From: Spirochaetota bacterium
GTDB lineage: Bacteria > Spirochaetota > Spirochaetia > Treponematales > Treponemataceae
Reading direction: 5' to 3'
DNA: 7,799 nt
NCBI GenBank assembly: GCA_022704725.1
Contig: JAKJFV010000064.1
Coordinates: 1 to 7,799, forward strand
This document shows positions 1 to 6,452 of the stretch, piece after piece. The translations under genes were made by a program, and so were the position numbers. The notes beneath the pieces are model-generated. The model was not told the origin of the DNA and did no database searches. It was given only the letters and a program-made list of their open reading frames with translations. How positions within the stretch are numbered: the stretch's first letter is position 1; each line of letters opens with the position of its first letter.

Positions 1-1303
1 TTTCCAAAGCCTTTCTCAAGTGATGCAGAGACTCATATATTTTCCCTAGCAGGAGCAATGCATAGGCATCGTTTGATTTTTTTGAGAGGTAGAGTTTTAT
101 ATTTTTTTCAGCCTTATCGAATTCCTTTCTGTCATAGTACAGCTCAGCAATATCCTTGAAATGATCATAATATTCAGGGGCAACCCGTGCAATTTTTGCG
201 AAAAAGCCCTTTATCCTATATTCTTCATTCTTAAGCAGCGCATACTGGCTGACAAGGTTTAAAAGCTCCGGATTGTCTGAATCCTGCGCATAAAGTTTGG
301 TCAGGCTGCTTACGACCTGTGAGAGTCTGTTCAGTTTTAATAGTACAGACGCATACTGAAGAGCAATCTTTGAATCATCAGGGTGTTTAATTCCCATCCG
401 TTCAAGAATATCTTCTGCTTCCTCATATTTTTTCTGTTTAAATAGTACAGAGGAAAGCCCCAGCTGAGCTGTATAGTTTTCAGGATCCTCGGAAAGCACG
501 CCGCTAAATGAATCCTGAGCTGCTTCATATTTCCCTAGGTATTCATAAACAAGTCCCAAAGAATTTCTAATCGGAAGATTTTTTGCATCAATTTTTTTTG
601 CCTGCAGCAGAATATCCTGAGATTCGGTATAAAGATTCATTTTTATTAATAAATGAGCATAATCATCCATTGCCTCTATCCAGCCGGGATGAGAACGCAG
701 AGCATTTTCATAGGCTGTTTTAGCCTCTTTTAACTTTCCCAGAGCGATATAGCTTTTTGCTGAATTATAGTGAAGAATTGGATGATTCCTATCCAGCTGT
801 AATGCTCTGGCATAGGTTTGAAGAGCCTTTTGGTGACCGCCTCTGGCAGCCTGTATGCTTCCAAGATGATTATATGCAAGAACATCATTCGGATTTTCAT
901 CAATAACCGTAATAAAACAGTCTGCGGCATCCTCGTAATTACCCATGAGTTTATAGGTATGTCCCATGTTATAATATACGGCATTTTCATTAACACCGGT
1001 TGCGAGTGCCGTTTCAAGTACCGCTATAGAATCCTCGTACCGGCCGAGTCTTCTGTATATACCGCCGAGGCTGTTCAATGCGCTGAAATTTCCAGAATCC
1101 TTTGATATAACACTCTGATAAGCGGTTAATGCCTTTTCGTCATTTCCTTCACGAACATACACTGAACCAAGCTGTGAAAGATACTCCACATTATCGGGCT
1201 CAGATTTGAGCAATGTCTTGTACAAACGTGCTGCCAGGCTGAAGTCTCTGGAAAGGACTGCTCCCTTTGCACGATTTAATAAATAGCTTTTATCATCACT
1301 CAT
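1..1303 (-). CDS. TPR-repeat protein, 3' end cut by window edge
   Basis: An open minus-strand frame starts at ATG 1303-1301 and has no stop before the left edge, giving 434 visible residues. After four residues (MSDD) the rest is tetratricopeptide repeats in exact 34-residue register: units begin at residues 5, 39, 73, 107, 141, 175, 209, 243, 277, 311, 345, 379 and 413, the thirteenth being incomplete. Typical TPR positions are visible, for example LGGIYRRLGRYEDSI in unit 3 and LGLVYEYLGKYEAA in unit 8. TPR arrays form superhelical scaffolds that bind partner proteins or peptides; no enzymatic domain is seen here. There is no signal peptide or membrane segment, so the visible part is probably cytoplasmic. 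The start is supported by AGGAG five bases upstream. It follows the LamG/fibronectin gene by 11 bp and is probably co-transcribed with it. The specific function and the C-terminus are unknown. Confidence 0.9.
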   Translation of the reverse strand, partial: MSDDKSYLLNRAKGAVLSRDFSLAARLYKTLLKSEPDNVEYLSQLGSVYVREGNDEKALTAYQSVISKDSGNFSALNSLGGIYRRLGRYEDSIAVLETALATGVNENAVYYNMGHTYKLMGNYEDAADCFITVIDENPNDVLAYNHLGSIQAARGGHQKALQTYARALQLDRNHPILHYNSAKSYIALGKLKEAKTAYENALRSHPGWIEAMDDYAHLLIKMNLYTESQDILLQAKKIDAKNLPIRNSLGLVYEYLGKYEAAQDSFSGVLSEDPENYTAQLGLSSVLFKQKKYEEAEDILERMGIKHPDDSKIALQYASVLLKLNRLSQVVSSLTKLYAQDSDNPELLNLVSQYALLKNEEYRIKGFFAKIARVAPEYYDHFKDIAELYYDRKEFDKAEKNIKLYLSKKSNDAYALLLLGKIYESLHHLRKALE

Positions 1304-1308
1304 AGTCA

Positions 1309-1313
1309 CTCCT
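1309..1313 (-). promoter_or_regulatory. Ribosome binding site of the TPR gene
   Basis: Read on the minus strand, AGGAG lies five bases before the ATG at 1303. It fixes the TPR start and sits entirely in the 11 bp gap after the LamG gene stop, which fits translation from a shared mRNA. Confidence 0.75.
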
Positions 1314-1314
1314 G

Positions 1315-2802
1315 TTATTCCTTAAGCGGGCGCGCATACACCTCTTTAGAAAGAGAACCTTTTATTCTTTCATCGTATGCTGAATATGCTGATACCGCAA
1401 AGTAGTATATTTTACCGTTATCAAGGCCTGTAAGCCTTATGGACTGAACTTTTCCTGCATCAATGGGAGAATTACCCTGTACTGCAGTTCGCCCCAAATA
1501 CTCTCCCGGCCTTTCACCGTAGTACACATAGTAACCGCCAATTGAACTCTCAACTGATTGAGACCAGCTGACATCAATATATGAACCACCGGCTCTTGCC
1601 TCAATCAAATACGGAGCAAGAGGAAGGGGGGCTTCTGTATAAAGCAAACGCATTTCTGTTATTACAGGACTGTTTTTAGCCGATCCGTCGGGATACATAT
1701 TTGCAGACACTTGAAAATACCGGCCGTATACACCACTTATTTCCTGACCGTTTTTAACCGGTACCCATTGAGGATAAGACTCATTCCATTCATAGAAGTT
1801 ATCTCCTGAACGGACAAAAAACTGAACACCCGTCTGCTCAGGAACAGAGACCTCTGCTTCCAGACTTTTCATAACTGATGCAAAACGTCCGGTATCGAGG
1901 GGCTGTGACACAAAACGGCCGCCGCCCGAACAGTAGGAGTCAATGCACACCGGCATTTCCTCTGCTCTTGCTGATATAAAAAAATCGTCTATAAGTCCGC
2001 TGAATTTCGGACATAAAACAATATCAGCAGGAACTCCTAGAAAAAGCCTTAAAACATCGGGACTATATGCAAGAGATTCCGTTGCATAACTTACCGCTTC
2101 AATTGATCCGTTTATATAATACTCCAGAGAACCGTCATCCTCATTATAAACCAGAGAATGATGAGACCAGGTATTTGGAATTACGGTACTTCGGCTTGTT
2201 AGAATAATTTCTTTTTCAATTTCATGTTGATTGGTAAACACATTTGCAAAACGCCACTCCATTTTTCCATTGAAAATCGATGCTGTAATGGTTTGATACG
2301 TTGAATAAACCAGCGAGTTGCGTGAAGACCTCCATGAAAAAATAATCTCACCGCTTTCTGCAAGCACGGGGTACAGCCAGAAACCGATTGTTATAGACCC
2401 CTTATACCCGGATGACCCGAAAATTGATGCAGGAGAGCCCTTTAAGGTGAGTCCATTCGTTCCGGAACTTAATCCGGAGCTTTTTCCCATTGCACTTTTA
2501 GGAGACAAAGAAAGTGCATTTGAAACAATATTGTATTGTCCTGCAGCATCCCTCACTTCATCATTTTCAAAATTTAATAAAAGATCTGTGAATGAATCTG
2601 AGCGTTTTTCATTTGCTGCAAGGATCTTAGCCTCATAGCCGAAGCGCCCTTTTCCTGATACAATATTCTCAGAAACTGATAAGTGAGGCCATCCTTCTTT
2701 TCCGCCTAAGGTGATTATTTTTTCCTGTGCTCCAACGCAGAGAGAAGATATAAGCACTAGACAAACGAGGATAAAAAACTGTATTTCTTTTTTACACACC
2801 AT
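1315..2802 (-). CDS. Secreted LamG-like / fibronectin type III protein
   Basis: The 495-residue protein (from ATG 2802) begins with an export signal: KK, then a hydrophobic stretch IQFFILVCLVLISSL and a likely signal peptidase I site VGA|QE near residue 25. Residues of about 75-285 look like a LamG/concanavalin-A-like jelly roll (ITIGFWLYP, WSHHSLVYN, YYINGS, FSGLIDDFFISA). Residues of about 295-390 form a second beta-rich module (RSGDNFYEW, GRYFQVSANM, SPVITEMRLLY). Residues of about 395-490 are a fibronectin type III domain (IDVSWSQ, YYVYYGERPGEY, LTGLDNGKIYYFAVSAY). Such domains bind carbohydrate or protein, so an extracytoplasmic or surface adhesive role is inferred; no catalytic motif is seen. 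A GTG at 2817 would add five residues. Neither start has a clear Shine-Dalgarno. It heads a probable operon with the TPR gene and is divergent from uvrC. Confidence 0.87.
   Translation of the reverse strand: MVCKKEIQFFILVCLVLISSLCVGAQEKIITLGGKEGWPHLSVSENIVSGKGRFGYEAKILAANEKRSDSFTDLLLNFENDEVRDAAGQYNIVSNALSLSPKSAMGKSSGLSSGTNGLTLKGSPASIFGSSGYKGSITIGFWLYPVLAESGEIIFSWRSSRNSLVYSTYQTITASIFNGKMEWRFANVFTNQHEIEKEIILTSRSTVIPNTWSHHSLVYNEDDGSLEYYINGSIEAVSYATESLAYSPDVLRLFLGVPADIVLCPKFSGLIDDFFISARAEEMPVCIDSYCSGGGRFVSQPLDTGRFASVMKSLEAEVSVPEQTGVQFFVRSGDNFYEWNESYPQWVPVKNGQEISGVYGRYFQVSANMYPDGSAKNSPVITEMRLLYTEAPLPLAPYLIEARAGGSYIDVSWSQSVESSIGGYYVYYGERPGEYLGRTAVQGNSPIDAGKVQSIRLTGLDNGKIYYFAVSAYSAYDERIKGSLSKEVYARPLKE
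2758..2787 (+). promoter_or_regulatory. Possible uvrC promoter inside the LamG signal-peptide codons
   Basis: TAGACA (2758-2763) and TATTTC (2782-2787) are 18 bp apart and resemble a sigma-70 -35/-10 pair. Initiation would fall near 2794, only a few bases before the uvrC ATG, so the message would be almost leaderless; this fits the lack of a Shine-Dalgarno. The -10 match is weak and the call is inference. A second -10-like TATAAG (2749-2754) lacks a convincing -35. Confidence 0.22.
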
Positions 2803-2803
2803 G
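2800..2803. other. Shared CATG: overlapping divergent start codons
   Basis: The palindrome CATG contains the uvrC ATG (2801-2803, plus strand) and the LamG-protein ATG (2802-2800, minus strand). There is no intergenic DNA between the two genes, so each promoter must lie within the other gene's coding sequence. Confidence 0.7.
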
Positions 2804-4804
2804 AAAAACGATACCACCGTTAGACAAAAATTACATGAGACCGCACTAAAAGCACCGACCTCAAGCGGCGTTTACCTTTGGCGTGATGAGGAACAAGTCA
2901 TCATCTACGTTGGAAAGGCAAAGAACCTTAAAAACCGTCTTACCTCATATTTTTCCGGGGTCAAAGACGTCAAAACAAGAACCCTGGTTTCTAAAGCATT
3001 TTCCATAGAATATATTACAACATCGAATGAATACGAAGCTCTCATTCTGGAAAACACCCTCATAAAACAGCACTCCCCGCGATATAATATCAACCTGAAA
3101 GATGATAAATCATACCCGGCATTACGTATTACCAATGAAAAATTCCCGCGCGTATTTAAAACCCGAAGAATAATTCACGACGGCTCGAAATACTTCGGTC
3201 CCTTTCCTAATATTAATGCACTAAGCACCTTCATAGAAAACATAAACCGCATCTATCCGTTACGTCAGTGTAAAATATTACGTAAAAGAAATTCTCCCTG
3301 CATGTATTATCACATAGGAAGATGTTGCGCCCCCTGCTGCGGTAAAATCACAGAAGAGTCCTATAGTGTATTTATCGATGAAATTTCAAAGTTTCTTGAA
3401 GAAAATCCGGAGTTAAGACTCGAAAAACTCCAAAAAGAGATGAAAGAAGCTGCAAAACAGCTCCAGTTTGAAAAAGCAGCGCGTTTAAGGGACGGGATTG
3501 AAGCTTTAAAACAGTTAACAAGCACAAATTCTGTAACGGACTTTAATGAAGAAGAGAGGGATTACATAGGGTTTGCATTTGAGGGCCCGCTTGTAAGTTT
3601 TACTGTTCTAAAAATGAGAAGCGGAAGCCTTGTCATGAAAGACGTGTATAGAACAAAGAGTTTAAACCGCGAGGAAGAACTGATCCTTGAGTTTTTAATG
3701 GCGTATTATGCACAAGGTATGACGCCTCAATACATCTTTATTCCTTTGAAGGCTGATACATCCTTGTTTTCCGAATGGCTGTCCAGGAATGACAAGAAAG
3801 AAGTACAAATAATCGCTGTTACCAGTGAGACGGACAGCAGTCTGGATATTTGCGGACTCCCGGGATCCAGACATAAAGCAGCTATTGCCATGGCAAATCA
3901 CAATGCAGAAGAAGATATACGCAGACGCATAAGAGAAAGAGGAGACCTGCCGGCATTGGAAGAACTGAAAAATCTTATTGGTATGGATACGCTTCCGGTA
4001 CGTATAGAAGGATTCGACATAGCACATATTGGGGGAAATCTTCCGGTGGCAAGCCTTATCAGTTTTTATAACGGCAACCCTGATAAAAAAAATTACCGCT
4101 ATTTCCGGTTAAAAACTACCGACGGCATCATTGACGACTTTGCATCGATGAAAGAAGCATCTGCACGGCGCTATACCCGGCTTGTGAATTCAAAAGAACA
4201 GCTTCCCGATCTTATTTTAATAGACGGAGGCATTGGACAGGTTAACGCAGTGCAAAGCGTGCTTTCCTCGCTTAATTTGGACATCCCGATAATCGGGCTT
4301 GCAAAAAAAGATGAAGAAATATACCTGCCTCATACATCGAAACCAATTCAGCTCCCGAAAAGAAGCGATGCGCTTCGGCTGCTCCAAAGAATACGCGATG
4401 AAACACACCGCTTTGCTACAACACGAAACCAGCGCCTGAGAACAAAAGAAAACACTGATACTATTTTTACACAGCTTCCCCATGTCGGAGAAAAAAGAGC
4501 TTCCCTGCTTATGCAGACTTACACAAGTCTGGAAAACATAGTGCACGCAATTGAAAAAAACGAAGCAGAAGAATCTGCAAACTTGCGAAAACTTCTTTCC
4601 CTGAGTGAACAAAACACTTCCGATATTGTCAGCGCATTAAAAATACTTTACGAAAAACGCAGTGAAAAAATAAGCCGTAAATCTTCACACGCCTATGCAA
4701 AAAAGGGAGATTCAGAGACAAAAGAAAATATCACAGCTAAAACGCTTGCATCTCTTGCACTAGCTTCAGAAAATGAAGGTGAATACTCAGGCTCTAATTC
4801 GTAA
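2801..4804 (+). CDS. uvrC: UvrC, excinuclease ABC subunit C
   Basis: UvrC makes both incisions around a DNA lesion after UvrA/UvrB loading in nucleotide excision repair. The 667-residue protein has the full domain order. The N-terminal GIY-YIG nuclease is at about residues 18-98 (SSGVYLW, IIYVGKAKNLKNRL, Glu84 in LILEN). A cysteine cluster follows at Cys157, 167, 175, 176, 179 and 180, matching the region that binds an Fe-S cluster in E. coli UvrC. The UVR helical hairpin that contacts UvrB is at about 205-240. The RNase H-like 5' nuclease has Asp406 (FDIAH), Asp445/446, Asp475 (LIDGG) and His536 (DETHRFA). A helix-hairpin-helix is at about 556-575 (LPHVGEKRASLL). The usual second HhH is poorly preserved, and the tail beyond about residue 622 is charged and Ser/Ala-rich. 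ATG 2801 was chosen because the distance to the GIY-YIG fits the family; the frame stays open upstream to GTG 2711, but that is LamG-gene antisense. No Shine-Dalgarno is seen. Confidence 0.97.
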   Translation: MKNDTTVRQKLHETALKAPTSSGVYLWRDEEQVIIYVGKAKNLKNRLTSYFSGVKDVKTRTLVSKAFSIEYITTSNEYEALILENTLIKQHSPRYNINLKDDKSYPALRITNEKFPRVFKTRRIIHDGSKYFGPFPNINALSTFIENINRIYPLRQCKILRKRNSPCMYYHIGRCCAPCCGKITEESYSVFIDEISKFLEENPELRLEKLQKEMKEAAKQLQFEKAARLRDGIEALKQLTSTNSVTDFNEEERDYIGFAFEGPLVSFTVLKMRSGSLVMKDVYRTKSLNREEELILEFLMAYYAQGMTPQYIFIPLKADTSLFSEWLSRNDKKEVQIIAVTSETDSSLDICGLPGSRHKAAIAMANHNAEEDIRRRIRERGDLPALEELKNLIGMDTLPVRIEGFDIAHIGGNLPVASLISFYNGNPDKKNYRYFRLKTTDGIIDDFASMKEASARRYTRLVNSKEQLPDLILIDGGIGQVNAVQSVLSSLNLDIPIIGLAKKDEEIYLPHTSKPIQLPKRSDALRLLQRIRDETHRFATTRNQRLRTKENTDTIFTQLPHVGEKRASLLMQTYTSLENIVHAIEKNEAEESANLRKLLSLSEQNTSDIVSALKILYEKRSEKISRKSSHAYAKKGDSETKENITAKTLASLALASENEGEYSGSNS

Positions 4805-4810
4805 CATTAC

Positions 4811-6364
4811 CTACACTTGAGCATTACGGGCTAATTCATCACAAATTTCGTTGTACTTATTTCCCGCATGGCCTTTAACCCACTTCCACTGGACAGAATA
4901 TTTTTTATTTAATTCATCAAGCATTACCCATAAATCCTGATTTTTTACCGGTTCTTTTGCAGCTGTTTTCCACCCGTTTTTTTTCCATGATTCAATCCAT
5001 GAAGTAATACCGTTTTTAACATACTGGCTGTCAATATAAAGCGTTATAGAACGCGAAGAATCTATGGAAAGCTTTTCGAGCTCTTTAAGTGCAAAAATTG
5101 CTGCACATAATTCCATACGGTTATTAGTAGTTTTTAACTCGCCGCCGGAAAGTCGCAACTCCTTGCCATTTGCAAGTAAAACAGCACCCCAACCGCCCTT
5201 GCCCGGATTACCCGAACAGGCTCCATCAGTATAAATAACGACATTAGGCCCGGTATCAACTGCAATATCTTCAACAGCCCTCTTTTCAAAGGGATATACT
5301 AACCCCCAGTCCTTCCTCAGCGTATCAAGAATGGTAAGAACATTAAGAGTATCAGCATGAGAATGGACACCGCTTTCGATGCAATCTGGATTTAGACCGG
5401 CCTTCTTTTGAGCAATGCAGGCGTTAACCTCTCTCACTTCGTACTCATAGCCGTTTACATCAAAAGGATAGGAGATGTCTTCTATTTTTTTACTTTGAGA
5501 ATTATATAGCTCAACACTTTGGGCCATAAAAAAATCATTCATATGGATGACGCCTTCACTTCCAATAAACCAGGCGCTTCTCATCAGCTCGCCGCATGTC
5601 ACATCTATACCGCTCGAAAGATGAGCTATAACATCAGTTCCTGCAATGTCAAAGGTTAAACTCATCGAATTATAGTAATCAACACCTGTTTCTCCCATAC
5701 GTACAGAAGAAGCAATCTTATACGGAGCAGGATGCTCAATTGTTTTAAGAGCATCTTTCTTTCCCTGTTTTTTTGCATATGAAGAAGCACAGCGGATTGC
5801 ACATACAGCAGCTGTAACAGGATAAATACCGACATCTAAAAGAGCACCGCCTGCCAATTCCTTTTCATACACCCTTGACCCCTTAACATAGGGCATATTA
5901 CCTGCAAAATCAGCATGTATCTGTTTTAAAAAGCCGATTTTCCCATCCTCAATCCACTTCATTGCCTGATTAAATGCCGGATGAAATTTTGTCCACATAG
6001 CTTCCATGAAAAAACAGCCCGTTTCTTTCGAAACTTTTATAATCTTTTTAAAATCGGAAGCATTAACACAGGCAGGCTTTTCACATAAGACAGATTTTCC
6101 GTTTTTCATGGCAGCAATTGATAATTCTACGTGATTGACATGGGGGGTGGCTATATAGACAACATCAATATCAGGAGCTGTAAGAAGTTCTTCATATGAT
6201 CCATAGGCCTTTGAGACCTTCCATTTCTGAGCAAAAGATTTCGCCTTTTCAAGAGAACGGGCGGCAATTGCACAATTTGCCACATCACTGTTATGAGATA
6301 AAGCCTTTGCCATAGCTCCTGCAATATTCCCCGCTCCAATAATTCCCCAATTAATTTTTTTCAT
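4811..6364 (-). CDS. rnhA: Gfo/Idh/MocA oxidoreductase fused to ribonuclease HI
   Basis: One unbroken 517-residue frame (ATG 6364, stop TAG 4813-4811). Residues 1 to about 360 are an NAD(P)-dependent oxidoreductase of the Gfo/Idh/MocA family: Rossmann motif GIIGAGNIAGAMA (7-19), CEKP with Lys96, MEAMWTKFHPA (120-130), and GGALLDVGIYP with Asp177 and Tyr181. The last two motifs are typical of the dimeric dihydrodiol dehydrogenase-like branch; the substrate cannot be told. Residues 373-517 are a complete RNase HI, which cuts RNA in RNA:DNA hybrids: Asp380 (YTDGACSGNPG), Glu418 (NNRMEL), Asp445 (YIDSQYV), His499 (KGHAG) and Asp509 (NEICDELA). The linker is only about 12 residues, and no in-frame ATG, GTG or TTG lies between GTG codon 310 and Asp380, so RNase H is expected only as a fusion. 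The symbol refers to the C-terminal domain. The gene converges on uvrC with 6 bp between and is divergent from groEL; a weak GGGG lies upstream of the start. Confidence 0.93.
   Translation of the reverse strand: MKKINWGIIGAGNIAGAMAKALSHNSDVANCAIAARSLEKAKSFAQKWKVSKAYGSYEELLTAPDIDVVYIATPHVNHVELSIAAMKNGKSVLCEKPACVNASDFKKIIKVSKETGCFFMEAMWTKFHPAFNQAMKWIEDGKIGFLKQIHADFAGNMPYVKGSRVYEKELAGGALLDVGIYPVTAAVCAIRCASSYAKKQGKKDALKTIEHPAPYKIASSVRMGETGVDYYNSMSLTFDIAGTDVIAHLSSGIDVTCGELMRSAWFIGSEGVIHMNDFFMAQSVELYNSQSKKIEDISYPFDVNGYEYEVREVNACIAQKKAGLNPDCIESGVHSHADTLNVLTILDTLRKDWGLVYPFEKRAVEDIAVDTGPNVVIYTDGACSGNPGKGGWGAVLLANGKELRLSGGELKTTNNRMELCAAIFALKELEKLSIDSSRSITLYIDSQYVKNGITSWIESWKKNGWKTAAKEPVKNQDLWVMLDELNKKYSVQWKWVKGHAGNKYNEICDELARNAQV
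4814..5248 (-). other. RNase HI domain of the fusion protein
   Basis: This segment codes for residues 373-517, equal in size to a stand-alone bacterial RNase HI (roughly 145-155 residues), with the DEDD catalytic set and the flexible-loop His all present. It also keeps the basic, Trp-rich handle region (SWKKNGWKTAAKEPVKNQDLW, about 459-479) that binds the hybrid in E. coli-type enzymes. It therefore looks active and not like a remnant. Confidence 0.93.
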
Positions 6365-6381
6365 AAAAAACCCCGCTTCGC

Positions 6382-6410
6382 TTGCCGATTGTACAAAAAA
6401 TCAGTATTTT
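6382..6410 (+). promoter_or_regulatory. Candidate sigma-70 promoter for groEL
   Basis: TTGCCG (6382-6387) and TATTTT (6405-6410) are separated by 17 bp, the preferred spacing, and are moderately close to TTGACA/TATAAT. Transcription would begin near 6417, inside the inverted repeat 6414-6429, giving a leader of about 105 nt. A competing candidate is TATAAC (6457-6462), which has a better -10 but no recognisable -35. Confidence 0.35.
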
Positions 6411-6413
6411 AAA

Positions 6414-6433
6414 AAGTACGGATGTACTTCCGT
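6414..6433. repeat. Two overlapping inverted repeats upstream of groEL
   Basis: AAGTAC-GGAT-GTACTT (6414-6429) is a perfect 6 bp repeat with a 4-base loop. ACGGA-TGTACT-TCCGT (6418-6433) is a perfect 5 bp repeat with a 6-base loop that uses part of the same bases, so only one can form at a time. The first would overlap the transcription start of the candidate promoter, an operator-like position. Confidence 0.5.
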
Positions 6434-6434
6434 C

Positions 6435-6452
6435 CGGTATATTTTTATACCG
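6435..6452. repeat. Perfect 7 bp inverted repeat, TTTT loop
   Basis: CGGTATA-TTTT-TATACCG is exactly self-complementary in its arms. It could be a DNA operator covering the -35 zone of the downstream TATAAC candidate, or an RNA hairpin in a longer groEL leader. Its 3' arm plus loop is also complementary to the groEL ribosome binding site region. Confidence 0.55.

Noticed and set aside
2318..2638. 106-codon plus-strand frame antisense to the LamG gene
   Set aside because: It lies wholly within a well-supported gene, has no recognisable domain and no RBS; it is a shadow frame.
2711..2800. 30-residue upstream extension of uvrC from GTG 2711
   Set aside because: The added residues do not resemble UvrC, lie antisense to the LamG signal peptide codons and would move the GIY-YIG domain too far from the N-terminus. 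ATG 2801 gives the normal family spacing.
2720..2802. Lipoprotein signal in the LamG protein (Cys in ISSLCVGA)
   Set aside because: The residue before the Cys is Leu, which does not fit even the relaxed spirochaetal lipobox; VGA|QE fits signal peptidase I better.
4217..4612. 131-codon minus-strand frame antisense to uvrC
   Set aside because: The composition (runs of F, C, S) is that of a reverse-complement shadow of a coding sequence, and uvrC is conserved throughout.
6365..6390. Terminator-like GCGGGG followed by six T's on the minus strand, just before the fusion gene start
   Set aside because: No stem of useful length forms before the T run; the G-rich part more likely acts as a weak ribosome binding site.
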